Source of the DNA: Variovorax fucosicus
GTDB taxonomy: Bacteria > Pseudomonadota > Gammaproteobacteria > Burkholderiales > Burkholderiaceae_C
Direction of reading: 5' to 3'
NCBI RefSeq assembly: GCF_030316825.1
Contig: NZ_JASZYU010000001.1
Span: forward strand, 2,418,001-2,482,000
Length of the DNA stretch: 64,000 nucleotides
Shown here: positions 11,040 through 17,796 of the stretch, piece after piece
Position numbering within the stretch: position 1 is the first letter of the stretch
Layout of the letters: each line of letters opens with the position of its first letter
Translations under genes and position numbers: made by a program
The notes under the pieces: model-generated
Told to the model about the DNA's origin: nothing
Seen by the model: the letters and a program-made list of their open reading frames with translations, nothing else
Databases searched by the model: none

Positions 11040-11083
11040 AGATCGACAAGCTTGCTACCATGGCCCGCAGCGTGGAGATCGAT

Positions 11084-11884
11084 ATGCCAGGCAAGAAAAC
11101 CCAGGAAGTACCTGTGCGCACGGCGGCCATGCTCAAGCAATTGCTGCTGGACAAACCCGTGTCCGTGCCCGGGCAGGAGACGGTGAAGGCAGTGGTGCGG
11201 GCGATGTCCATCCTCACGGCCTTCGATGGGGACGAGGTGTACTTGCCGCTGAACGAGCTGGCACGCCGCACCGGCATGCACAAGCCCACAACGCTGCGGC
11301 TCGCGCGCAGCCTTGCTACTGCGCGCTTCCTGGTGTGGCGCGAGGACGGGGCCTGGCGCCTGGGCCCGGCAGCAGGCTGGATAGGTTCGCGCTACCAGGC
11401 GCAGTTCGATCTGGATTCGGCGATAGAGCCGATGCTGCGACAGCTGAGTGCGCTTACGGGAGAGACGGCCTCCTTCTTCGTTTTCGAGGGCAACCTGCGC
11501 AGTTGCCTGATGCGCTGCGAGGGGCCGAAGGGAATACAGCACCACATCCGCACCGGCGAGGTTTTTCCGCTGGACCGAGGCTCGGCGGGCCGGGTGATCC
11601 TTGCAGCACTGGGAGAACCGGGGGACCTGTACGAGGGCATACGCCGCCAGGGCTTCCACCTGACGCGGGGGGAGGGGCGCTCCAGCATCGCCAGCGTGTC
11701 GGTGGCAGTGCGGGGGCGGCACGGCGCAGTGCTGGGCTCTGTCAGCAGCTCGGGCCCAATGGAGCGTATGACGACGCCACGCCTGCGGCGCTACGCGGCT
11801 CCGACCCTTATGGCCGCGCGAATGCTGGGAGAGGCGCTGGGCGCCATGCCGGCGACCGCGCTTCGGGCTTCCTGGCATCCCTGA
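11084..11884 (+). CDS. IclR-family transcriptional regulator
   Basis: The protein has an N-terminal winged helix-turn-helix (KAVVRAMSILTAF... LPLNELARRTGMHKPTTLRLARSLATARFL) and a C-terminal GAF-like effector domain (from about LRQLSALTGETASFFVF, with RTGEVFPLDRGSAGRVILA). The ATG at 11084 is preferred because GGAG lies 6 bases upstream; an ATG at 11060 would add eight residues but has no ribosome site. It is divergent from the Bug binding protein and 84 bases upstream of the oxidase. Matching palindromes precede both transcription units, so it is likely the local regulator of hydroxy-acid uptake and oxidation, with an unknown carboxylate effector. Confidence 0.9.
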   Translation: MPGKKTQEVPVRTAAMLKQLLLDKPVSVPGQETVKAVVRAMSILTAFDGDEVYLPLNELARRTGMHKPTTLRLARSLATARFLVWREDGAWRLGPAAGWIGSRYQAQFDLDSAIEPMLRQLSALTGETASFFVFEGNLRSCLMRCEGPKGIQHHIRTGEVFPLDRGSAGRVILAALGEPGDLYEGIRRQGFHLTRGEGRSSIASVSVAVRGRHGAVLGSVSSSGPMERMTTPRLRRYAAPTLMAARMLGEALGAMPATALRASWHP

Positions 11885-11911
11885 GCGGAGCCTTCCCACA
11901 CCCCGGCTTGC

Positions 11912-11928
11912 GTTTCGCTGGACGTAAC
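11912..11928. promoter_or_regulatory. Candidate IclR operator, copy 2
   Basis: This is a second GTTTCG-N5-CGTAAC palindrome, identical in its twelve arm bases to the copy at 11023-11039. It lies 40 bases before the hydroxy-acid oxidase start. The spacer differs completely, which argues for conservation of the arms as a binding site. Confidence 0.6.
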
Positions 11929-11968
11929 AGATTGAGGTGCGGGCGCGGCGGGTTGTCCAATGTGAGCC

Positions 11969-13177
11969 ATGAACTCACCAAGACAGCAGTCTGGGCCCGC
12001 CCCCAATGCCCGGCGCCACTTGCCGGCCAGCCTGCGGCCCATCCTCAGCCTGGGCGATCTGGAGCCTGCGGCCCGAAGCCGCCTGCCGCGCCTGCTGTTC
12101 GGCTACCTCTCGGGCGGGGTAGAGGACAACGTGAGTCTGGATGCCAACATGGCCGCCTTCCGCCGCTGGATGTTCCGCACCAACGTGCTGGTGAACGTGT
12201 CGGACCGGCAGCAGCGCACCCAGTTGATGGGTATGGAATACCAGGCGCCTTTCGGCATCGCGCCCATGGGGCTGTGCGCGCTGTTTGCCTTCAATGGAGA
12301 CGTGGTCATGGCGGAGGCTGCTGAGGCTGCCGGCATACCGTATGTGTTGAGCGGCGCGTCGCTGACGCGCATGGAGGAGGTGGCGCAAGCGGCGCCCACA
12401 TGCGGCTGGTTCCAGGCCTACATACCGGGCGATCCGGCGCATATCGAGGGCCTGCTCGAGCGGGTGATGGCCGCGGGCTTCAAGACGCTGGTCGTGACAG
12501 TGGATACCGCCACGCTGGCCAATCGCGAGAACAATGTGCGCGTGGGTTTCGCCACCCCCCTGCGGCCCAGCGTGCGCCTGGCGTGGGACGGGCTGACGCG
12601 CCCACGCTGGCTGTTGGGCACGCTGGCGAAGACACTGCTTCAGCGGGGCATGCCGCACTTCGAGAACGCCAGCGCGCAGCGGGGTGTGCCCATCATCTCC
12701 AGCGGCGTGGTGCGGCAGTTCGGCCTGCGCGACCACCTCTCGTGGGAGCACCTGGCGCTGATACGCAGGTCTTGGCCCGGCAAGCTGGTGGTGAAGGGCC
12801 TGAGCGCGGCCGACGATGTGCGGCGCGCTGAGCAGGCCGGGGCTGATGGGGTGATTCTTTCCAACCACGGTGGCCGCCAGCTGGACGGAACCATGCCACC
12901 CCTGCTGGCCCTGCCCGAGGCGGCCCGCGCCAAAGGCGGCATGGCACTGATGCTGGACAGCGGTGTGCGCCGCGGCACCGATGTGCTGAAGGCCCTTGCG
13001 CTGGGGGCAGATCACGTATTCGTAGGCCGACCCATGGCCTATGCCGCGGCGCTGGCGGGCCGCGCCGGGGTGGCCCATGCCATCACGCTGCTGCGCGACG
13101 AGGTGCACCGTGACATGGCACTGCTGGGCGTGAACCGTCTAGACGACCTGGGGCCCGCACGACTGGTGCAGGTATAG
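11969..13177 (+). CDS. FMN-dependent alpha-hydroxy-acid oxidase/dehydrogenase (LldD-like)
   Basis: This 402-residue protein is full length for the L-lactate dehydrogenase/glycolate oxidase/mandelate dehydrogenase family, which oxidises L-2-hydroxy acids to 2-oxo acids with FMN. The substrate-loop sequence YLSGGVEDN (about 47-55) and the FMN segment PFGIAPMGLCALF are present. The catalytic histidine is in SNHGGRQLDG (H300, R303), and the C-terminal phosphate loop is DSGVRRGTDVLKALALGADHVFVGRP. No membrane segment is seen. Its substrate is not evident from sequence; lactate, mandelate or a related acid are possible. It sits directly after iclR with its own palindrome, so induction by the Bug-imported acid is plausible. 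Confidence 0.92.
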   Translation: MNSPRQQSGPAPNARRHLPASLRPILSLGDLEPAARSRLPRLLFGYLSGGVEDNVSLDANMAAFRRWMFRTNVLVNVSDRQQRTQLMGMEYQAPFGIAPMGLCALFAFNGDVVMAEAAEAAGIPYVLSGASLTRMEEVAQAAPTCGWFQAYIPGDPAHIEGLLERVMAAGFKTLVVTVDTATLANRENNVRVGFATPLRPSVRLAWDGLTRPRWLLGTLAKTLLQRGMPHFENASAQRGVPIISSGVVRQFGLRDHLSWEHLALIRRSWPGKLVVKGLSAADDVRRAEQAGADGVILSNHGGRQLDGTMPPLLALPEAARAKGGMALMLDSGVRRGTDVLKALALGADHVFVGRPMAYAAALAGRAGVAHAITLLRDEVHRDMALLGVNRLDDLGPARLVQV

Positions 13178-13384
13178 GTTCTTCTTTTCTTTCTCGTCTT
13201 CTGCACTCGCGTCGCTCCCGACGTAGTAGCACGGGCCCCGAGGTCGCCAGCATTGATTGCCGACCACACACGTCGGCTCGACGCGTCGACCAGTTGGAGC
13301 CGCGGAACCTGCGGCCAACGACGGACGCCCACCAATGCGCTGGATTGCGTGCCGCTGTACCGCTAGGATTGGTCGATAGCCGTT

Positions 13385-13399
13385 GTCGGCCAAGAGCGG
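13385..13399 (+). repeat. Short islet repeat, copy 1 (TCGGCCA-N3-GCGG)
   Basis: Reads GTCGGCCAAGAGCGG. Related copies occur at 13932-13946, 14432-14446 and 14860-14874, all inside the low-GC islet and each close to a gene boundary. Confidence 0.4.
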
Positions 13400-13586
13400 C
13401 AGTCCGCCAAAGGCCGCTTGGCGGCACGCCAGCATGATTGCTTCGATTATGTTGTTTGGCCGTCAACGCCAATGGCGCCGGCCGAGCGCGGGGCTCATCT
13501 CGCGCTGCATGGCCCGCCTTACCCGTTCAAGGCCGGCGCACAGTAGATACGGATTGACAGATCACCTCAAGACATTCGCAAAAAAG

Positions 13587-13593
13587 GTTGGGT
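13587..13593 (+). other. Possible cassette core site (GTTRRRY) before dfrB
   Basis: GTTGGGT fits the GTTRRRY integron recombination core and lies directly against the dfrB ATG, as at the 5' end of many gene cassettes. A 7-base degenerate motif is weak evidence alone. The matching RYYYAAC at the gene's stop codon (13825-13831) strengthens it. Confidence 0.35.
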
Positions 13594-13830
13594 ATGGATC
13601 AAAGTAGTAATGAAGTCAGTTCTCCAGTTGCTGGCCAGTTTGCGCTCCCATTGCGCGCCACGTTTGGCCTCGGAGATCGCGTACGCAAGAAATCTGGCGC
13701 CGCTTGGCAGGGCCAAGTTGTCGGCTGGTACTGCACAAAACTGACCCCTGAAGGCTATGCCGTCGAGTCCGAGTCTCATCCAGGCTCAGTACAAATTTAT
13801 CCCGTGGCTGCGCTTGAACGCGTGGCCTAA
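13594..13830 (+). CDS. dfrB: Type II (R67/DfrB-family) trimethoprim-insensitive dihydrofolate reductase
   Basis: The 78-residue product has the exact length and sequence pattern of the R67-type dihydrofolate reductases. A variable N-terminal tail of about 20 residues is followed by an SH3-like barrel containing [34 protein letters not shown] and [13 protein letters not shown]. Using R67 numbering, K32, Q67, I68 and Y69, which form the single active-site pore of the homotetramer, are all present. These enzymes reduce dihydrofolate with NADPH and are structurally unrelated to FolA, so they are naturally insensitive to trimethoprim. An AAAAAAGG ribosome site precedes the ATG at 13594. The stop codon is embedded in an RYYYAAC core. 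No integron integrase is in the window. Whether it is expressed at a resistance level is not shown. Confidence 0.95.
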   Translation: MDQSSNEVSSPVAGQFALPLRATFGLGDRVRKKSGAAWQGQVVGWYCTKLTPEGYAVESESHPGSVQIYPVAALERVA

Positions 13831-13831
13831 C
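13825..13831 (+). other. Possible degenerate attC R'' core (RYYYAAC) at dfrB stop
   Basis: GCCTAAC contains the TAA stop of dfrB, the placement seen in mobile cassettes where the stop lies in the first attC core. No proper partner GTTRRRY with complementary inner arms follows; the nearest match (GTTGAGT, 13848-13854) is too close. This would be a decayed attC at best. Confidence 0.3.
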
Positions 13832-13931
13832 CCTCAATAGAGAGGACGTTGAGTGTCAGCTTTCGCTCTCCGGTTTCGGCATCCGCACTGGCCGCCCAGG
13901 GCCCGGTGCTCCGCTCGCTCAACCGGCTACA

Positions 13932-13946
13932 GTCGGCCAATTGCGG
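13932..13946 (+). repeat. Short islet repeat, copy 2
   Basis: Reads GTCGGCCAATTGCGG, preceded by CTACA, and forms an imperfect 17-base dyad with the following AC (six of eight pairs). It lies 12 bases upstream of the ATG of the next gene. Confidence 0.4.
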
Positions 13947-13958
13947 ACACTCGCCCTA

Positions 13959-14417
13959 ATGTCAAGAACTGAAAAGCTGATAGCCGCATTCGAGCACCTT
14001 GCGCAAACGATCTCGACCCTCCCCGACGACAGGTCCGAGCAGATCCGTCGCCTCTGCTTGGGCGTGCGCGAGTTCGTCTCAGAGGCTCGAACGCGCACGC
14101 CTAGGCCTACGCCATCACAGGTCGCCTCGGGTCTTGAGCAAGCATGGCGCGAAATGCCCGAGATGTTCGAGGGTGCAAAGGGAGAGTGGCAATTAACTGT
14201 CAATAGGGCTTGGCATGAGGCGACGATGGCAAACTACCCGGAGTTTCTTGCGGCTGAGAAGCTACGACTTGTCAAGGTTTTGGAGCGAGGGAGGATCAAG
14301 ACCGAGGCGGAGTTCTACAGAGTGCGGCATGAGGTCGATCTGCTGGAAGGGCGGCCAGAGTTGCACGAGGAGTTGCACAAGCTTTACAACCTGATCGATG
14401 CCTACGAGGCGCGTTAG
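13959..14417 (+). CDS. Hypothetical protein, 152 residues
   Basis: I do not recognise this protein. It is soluble, helical and charged, without signal peptide or membrane segments. The N-terminal third (AFEHLAQTISTLPDDRSEQIRR) and the C-terminal stretch (VLERGRIKTEAEFYRVRHEVDLLEG) look amphipathic. An in-frame TTG at 13941 would add six residues but overlaps the short repeat, so the ATG at 13959 is chosen. GC content is lower than in the surrounding core genes, consistent with the islet being acquired DNA. Confidence 0.55.
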   Translation: MSRTEKLIAAFEHLAQTISTLPDDRSEQIRRLCLGVREFVSEARTRTPRPTPSQVASGLEQAWREMPEMFEGAKGEWQLTVNRAWHEATMANYPEFLAAEKLRLVKVLERGRIKTEAEFYRVRHEVDLLEGRPELHEELHKLYNLIDAYEAR

Positions 14418-14431
14418 ACCCAAGGTCACTG

Positions 14432-14446
14432 TTCGGCCAGGAACCG
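14432..14446 (+). repeat. Short islet repeat, copy 3 (diverged)
   Basis: Reads TTCGGCCAGGAACCG, sharing TCGGCCAGGA with copy 4. It lies in the 33-base gap between two convergent small genes. Confidence 0.3.
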
Positions 14447-14450
14447 ACGT

Positions 14451-14783
14451 TCAACCAATTCGTCCGAAGCGCCTCCCCAAGAGAGCCGCAAAAGGCCAAG
14501 CGATCACGGAAGAAATGATGCCGATTGGCGACCACAACGTCTTTATTCCAAAGAGATCAACGTCCCGCACATCGATGAGCCGCGCGAATTCGGCCGGTGC
14601 AAACAAGAGCAGCAGAACACCAGCGACCAATGACAGCAACACGAAGGCGAACTCGGTGGCTAAAACTGCGCGCGCCATGTTCCTGTGTGTTGTGCGTGCG
14701 AAGCGCCACAGCAGCCCGCCGCCAATGAGCAATGGCAACGAGTAGAGCCAAAGAACCAAGATGCCAAATTCAGATGCATGCAT
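14451..14783 (-). CDS. Small hypothetical membrane protein
   Basis: This 110-residue protein has three predicted membrane spans: FGILVLWLYSLPLLIGGGLL (about 6-25), AVLATEFAFVLLSLVAGVLL (about 38-57) and a C-terminal span around IGIISSVIAWPFAALLG, followed by a basic GRRFGRIG tail. The ATG at 14783 places the first span near the N-terminus; a GTG at 14816 would add eleven hydrophilic residues. No family is recognised. It is convergent with the preceding islet gene and divergent from the next. Confidence 0.55.
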   Translation of the reverse strand: MHASEFGILVLWLYSLPLLIGGGLLWRFARTTHRNMARAVLATEFAFVLLSLVAGVLLLLFAPAEFARLIDVRDVDLFGIKTLWSPIGIISSVIAWPFAALLGRRFGRIG

Positions 14784-14859
14784 GCCGCATTTCGCCCCGG
14801 GGCTATCGCGTGCCACTGACTGCTCCGGGCCCGAAGCTCCTGATAACCGACAAGCTACA

Positions 14860-14874
14860 GTCGGCCAGGAGCGG
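14860..14874 (+). repeat. Short islet repeat, copy 4
   Basis: Reads GTCGGCCAGGAGCGG, preceded by CTACA exactly as in copy 2, and lies 17 bases upstream of the next gene's ATG. Confidence 0.4.
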
Positions 14875-14891
14875 TTGCCCTAGACCAAACC

Positions 14892-15593
14892 ATGAATAAA
14901 CGCGTGAGTCCCGATCCAGACCGATACGCGGTATGCCCGATGGACGGCCCTGTCTTAGCCTTCTACGAAGGTGAATTTGAAGCAGCCTATGTGCTTCTCA
15001 ATCCGTTCTTGCGTCCCAAGTCGACCACGTTTGAGGTGACCGCCAGCGCATTGGACGGAATGAGCGTGGACGAGCTCTGCAGAGCATTTGAAGCAGTCCG
15101 GTGGTCGGAGGTGCGCGACCTCTGCGGATTTCCTTCGATTGCGTCAATCGATGTGGCACTGAGGACAATGATTGGCGGCCTCGGCAAGGAGCACGCCGAC
15201 AAGGAACTTGCCGACGTACTAGCGAATTCACTGAAGCGGCACGGATTGCTTCCTCCCGTTGAAGGAATGTTTCCAGCGTTGGTTCAGGAGCCGCTCTTGT
15301 CGTTCGTGCAATCTCTCGAACAGGATTGGCTTTGGGTTGGTGACGAGTTTTGCACTGAACGCAAACTCTGCTGGATCGATGATCTAAAACTGGCAACTGC
15401 GAACATGACTCTCGTGCGTGGAAGTGTGTTCACTCCAGACAAGGCCGCCCTCTGGACTGTCCATTGGGACAGCCATTTCACACTTTTTTGCTCGTCCAGC
15501 CTTAACGTCCAACGCTTGGCGCGACACCCTGTCCTAGAAGGTTTCGTGTGCGCACCCGAAACCGAAATTTATTGGAGCGTGCAAGGTGTTTAG
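14892..15593 (+). CDS. Hypothetical protein, 233 residues
   Basis: The protein is acidic and soluble, with a notable block near the C-terminus: LVRGSVFTPDKAALWTVHWDSHFTLFCSS. That block and the ALVQEPLLSFVQSLEQDWLWVGDEF segment loosely recall the DUF2711-type family of Firmicutes and proteobacteria, but I am not certain of this. No catalytic motif is evident. Its GC content, about 55-58% in the lines I counted, is clearly lower than the roughly 67% of core genes such as rpe, supporting horizontal acquisition. The start at 14892 is the only ATG near the beginning of the frame. Confidence 0.55.
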   Translation: MNKRVSPDPDRYAVCPMDGPVLAFYEGEFEAAYVLLNPFLRPKSTTFEVTASALDGMSVDELCRAFEAVRWSEVRDLCGFPSIASIDVALRTMIGGLGKEHADKELADVLANSLKRHGLLPPVEGMFPALVQEPLLSFVQSLEQDWLWVGDEFCTERKLCWIDDLKLATANMTLVRGSVFTPDKAALWTVHWDSHFTLFCSSSLNVQRLARHPVLEGFVCAPETEIYWSVQGV

Positions 15594-15901
15594 CGGCGAC
15601 GAGCGCAGGGAGGTGTTGCTTAGCGCGACAGCGTAGGTGAGCGCGGTCGTCGCCGAAAGAACTTGGCGGGATCCATATATAGGTCCGCTTTCGAGAAAGC
15701 GCTACGACAGCTTCGGGCCCATGTGCGGCATCGACTCCGATCCAAAGCAGTCGCAGCGCATCGTCATATTGTTCGAGAGACCCCGGTCTTGGGTTGTCGA
15801 TGCCAAGCGTCGAGACGGCTGCGGCGGTCGCCGGTGCCGTCGAGCAGGCACGCCGCTCGATCGATTGCCTTCCCCGTCACGCCGCGCAAGCCATGTTCAG
15901 C
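15594..15901. other. Intergenic stretch at the right edge of the islet
   Basis: These 308 bases have no supported gene. They contain a perfect 7-base-arm palindrome, CGCTTTC-GA-GAAAGCG at 15686-15701, which may be a hairpin or terminator remnant. GC content rises back to the core level toward 15900. Confidence 0.4.
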
Positions 15902-16225
15902 TCAGATCTTGAACGCCCGCTGGATGTCGGCCCGCACCAGATCCGCATACTCGCGGTGTTTGCGGATGTAGCCCGCGATGAACTGGCACACGGGGATGAC
16001 GTGCCACGCCTTCGCCCGGGCTTCGTCGAGCACGTGCCGCGCTATCGCCGAGCCCACGCCCTTGCCTTCGTGCTCGGGCAGCACCTCGGTGTGCGTGAAC
16101 ATGATGGCGCCGGTCAGAAGGTTGTATTCGGCGTATGCGGCGAGCTTGCCGTCGACCGTGGCTTCATAGCGGTGCTGCGCCTCGTTGTTGGTGAAGGCGA
16201 TGGTGCTGTGGGTGTCGTTGCTCAT
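15902..16225 (-). CDS. GNAT-family (YjdJ-like) N-acetyltransferase
   Basis: This 107-residue protein belongs to the short GNAT group typified by human GATD/YjdJ. MSNDTHSTIAFTNNEAQHRYEATVDGK leads into LLTGAIMFTHTEVLPEHEGKGVGSAIARHVLDEAR, whose EGKGVGS is the acetyl-CoA pyrophosphate loop, and then HVIPVCQFIAGYIRKHREYADLV, where CxFIAxYIxxHxEY is the family signature. The substrate is unknown. The ATG overlaps the stop of the upstream NTF2 gene by 4 bases (ATGA), so it is the last gene of the pgpA-pncC-NTF2-GNAT operon. Confidence 0.88.
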   Translation of the reverse strand: MSNDTHSTIAFTNNEAQHRYEATVDGKLAAYAEYNLLTGAIMFTHTEVLPEHEGKGVGSAIARHVLDEARAKAWHVIPVCQFIAGYIRKHREYADLVRADIQRAFKI

Positions 16226-16710
16226 GGTTGACGCGCCAGGTAGGCGGCGAGGTTGGTGGCTGCGGTGGCGCGCACCTTGTTGCGCAGCATCGGCGTCCAG
16301 CCGAGCAGCAGGCCCGGCGTGCCGAGCGCCTGGCGCGCCCATGTCCAGAACGGGAAGCTGTCGCGCTGCGTGGCGATCAGGCCTTCGGGCGTGAACGTGA
16401 AGCGCGCATCGATGCTGTTGTCCACGAGGCGCCCGGTGGCGCTGAAGCGGTAGTGCGCGTCCCAGTGCGCCTGCCCACTCGTGGCGTCGGCCTTCACGTC
16501 GCGATAGCTCAGCTTCCACACGTCGGCGCCCTTGGCCCGGGTTGCGGTGCAAAGCATCTTCCACATGCCGCCGACCTCGCGCGCGCCGCGCAGCGAGAAG
16601 GCCTCGTCGTCGAAGGTCGCATCGGGCGCGTAGCAGGCGGCCATGGTGTCGGCGTCGAGCTTCGCGAAGGCGTCGTAGAAGCGGCGGATGGTTTGTTCGT
16701 TGTGGGTCAT
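16222..16710 (-). CDS. Nuclear transport factor 2 (SnoaL-like) family protein
   Basis: This 162-residue protein has the NTF2-like fold: MTHNEQTIRRFYDAFAKLDADTMAACYAPDATFDDEAF is the typical opening helix and DDxxF strand, followed by the paired strands AHWDAHYRFSATGRLVDNSIDARFTFTPEGLIATQRD. A hydrophobic tail with WARQALGTPGLLLGWTP follows. The fold serves as enzymes (isomerase, dehydratase) or binding proteins, and the role here is unknown. It lies 28 bases after pncC and overlaps the GNAT gene. Confidence 0.85.
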   Translation of the reverse strand: MTHNEQTIRRFYDAFAKLDADTMAACYAPDATFDDEAFSLRGAREVGGMWKMLCTATRAKGADVWKLSYRDVKADATSGQAHWDAHYRFSATGRLVDNSIDARFTFTPEGLIATQRDSFPFWTWARQALGTPGLLLGWTPMLRNKVRATAATNLAAYLARQP

Positions 16711-16738
16711 GGTTCCTTCATTCTTTCCTTGTTCTTCC

Positions 16739-17224
16739 TCAGCGCTGCAGCAGGCCGACCAGATTCTGCAGTGCGTGGTGCACGGTCGCCGCGCGCACCG
16801 CGGCGCGGTCGCCATCGAAGCGGCGCCGCTCGGTGCGCACCTCGCCGCCGACCGACCAGCCGAACCACACGGTGCCGACCGGCTTGTCGGCACTGCCGCC
16901 CGTGGGGCCGGCCACGCCGGTGACGGCCACCGAGACCTGAGCGCGCGAATGCGCCAAGGCGCCTTCGGCCATCGCGCGCGCCACCGCTTCGCTGACGGCG
17001 CCGTGCGCCGCGATCAGCGCCGCGTCGACGCCGAGCATCTCGCTCTTGGCCTCGTTCGAGTAGGTGACAAAGCCGCGCTCGAGCCAGCCGCTGGAGCCGG
17101 CCAGGTCGGTGCAGGCGCCGGCGATCAGGCCGCCGGTGCAGCTTTCGGCGGTGGCCAGCATGAGCTTGCGGGCCAGCAGCAGATCGGCCAGCTTCGCAAC
17201 CAGGTCGTCGTAGTCATTCACCAT
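16739..17224 (-). CDS. pncC: Nicotinamide-nucleotide amidohydrolase (CinA C-terminal domain)
   Basis: The 161-residue single-domain protein matches PncC/CinA-C. It hydrolyses nicotinamide mononucleotide to nicotinate mononucleotide in pyridine nucleotide salvage. The signature sequence is ATAESCTGGLIAGACTDLAGSSGWLERGFVTYSNEAK (about 24-60), where the serine in AESCTGG and the nearby YSN are the active region, and AVTGVAGPTGGSADKPVGTVW near the C-terminus. Its ATG lies inside the end of pgpA (7-base overlap), indicating translational coupling. Confidence 0.95.
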   Translation of the reverse strand: MVNDYDDLVAKLADLLLARKLMLATAESCTGGLIAGACTDLAGSSGWLERGFVTYSNEAKSEMLGVDAALIAAHGAVSEAVARAMAEGALAHSRAQVSVAVTGVAGPTGGSADKPVGTVWFGWSVGGEVRTERRRFDGDRAAVRAATVHHALQNLVGLLQR

Positions 17225-17766
17225 GCGCGCACCGCCGCAATCACGAGCAGCGTGCAGAGCGCCGCCACCAGGTCGTCGAAGATGATGCCGAAGCCGGCGC
17301 GCCACCAGTTCACCTGGGTGCGGTCGGCGGGCTTGAACAGCGCATCGGCCCAGCCCACCGGGCCGGGCTTGGCCGCATCGAAGTAGCGGAACAGCGCAAA
17401 GGCCACGAGCTGGCCGAGCAGGCCGGTCGGCATCACCAGCCACAGCACGATCCAGAACGCCACCACCTCGTCCCACACGATGCTGCCGGGGTCGGCGATG
17501 TTCATGCGGCGCGCCGTGGCGGTGCAGGCCCACCAGCCCACTGCCAGCGATGCCAGGATCAGCCAGCCGAAGGCGGCAGGCGACAGCCAGCGCTGCAGGA
17601 TCACGAAAGCGGCCCAGGCCCACAGCGTGCCGGCGGTGCCGGGCGCCCAGCGCGACAGGCCGGAGCCGAAGCCGAGCGCAATGCAGTGCGCGGGACGCGA
17701 CAGCATGAAGCGCAGCGTGGGGCGCAGGGAGCGAGGGGGCAGATCGTCGAGAGGGAGGCCGGGCAT
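17218..17766 (-). CDS. pgpA: Phosphatidylglycerophosphatase A
   Basis: The 182-residue membrane enzyme removes the terminal phosphate from phosphatidylglycerophosphate to make phosphatidylglycerol. Motifs of the PgpA family are present: LGFGSGLSRWAPGTAGTLWA (about 32-51), IVWDEVVAFWIVL (about 96-108) with the conserved metal-binding aspartate and glutamate, and a C-terminal GFGIIFDDLVAAL. Several membrane spans are visible. In many beta- and gammaproteobacteria pgpA directly follows thiL. Here thiL is about 2.9 kb upstream on the same strand, with a two-component pair between them. Confidence 0.95.
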   Translation of the reverse strand: MPGLPLDDLPPRSLRPTLRFMLSRPAHCIALGFGSGLSRWAPGTAGTLWAWAAFVILQRWLSPAAFGWLILASLAVGWWACTATARRMNIADPGSIVWDEVVAFWIVLWLVMPTGLLGQLVAFALFRYFDAAKPGPVGWADALFKPADRTQVNWWRAGFGIIFDDLVAALCTLLVIAAVRAW

Positions 17767-17796
17767 GGGGCCAATGCTAACGACCCGGCCCCGGTT

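Larger units (their letters stand above)
13178..13593. other. Non-coding stretch at the left edge of the low-GC islet
   Basis: No convincing gene is present in these 416 bases. Minus-strand open frames exist but match nothing I recognise. The stretch holds a T/C-rich run after the oxidase stop (13185-13205), one copy of the TCGGCCA...GCGG short repeat (13385-13399), a perfect TTGACA hexamer (13554-13559) without a good -10 partner, and the possible cassette core site just before dfrB. Confidence 0.5.

Noticed and set aside
13083..13472. Minus-strand frames in the gap after the hydroxy-acid oxidase, possible transposase remnant
   Set aside because: The translations match no transposase motif I know; overlapping frames with conflicting phases suggest non-coding DNA.
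13554..13582. Promoter for dfrB based on a perfect TTGACA at 13554-13559
   Set aside because: At 16-18 base spacing the -10 position reads only TCGCAA/CGCAAA, so no convincing promoter can be claimed.
14413..14455. Second attC-like site between the two convergent islet genes (GTTAGAC ... GTTCAAC)
   Set aside because: The cores are in the wrong order (GTTRRRY first, then RYYYAAC) and there are no paired inner arms.
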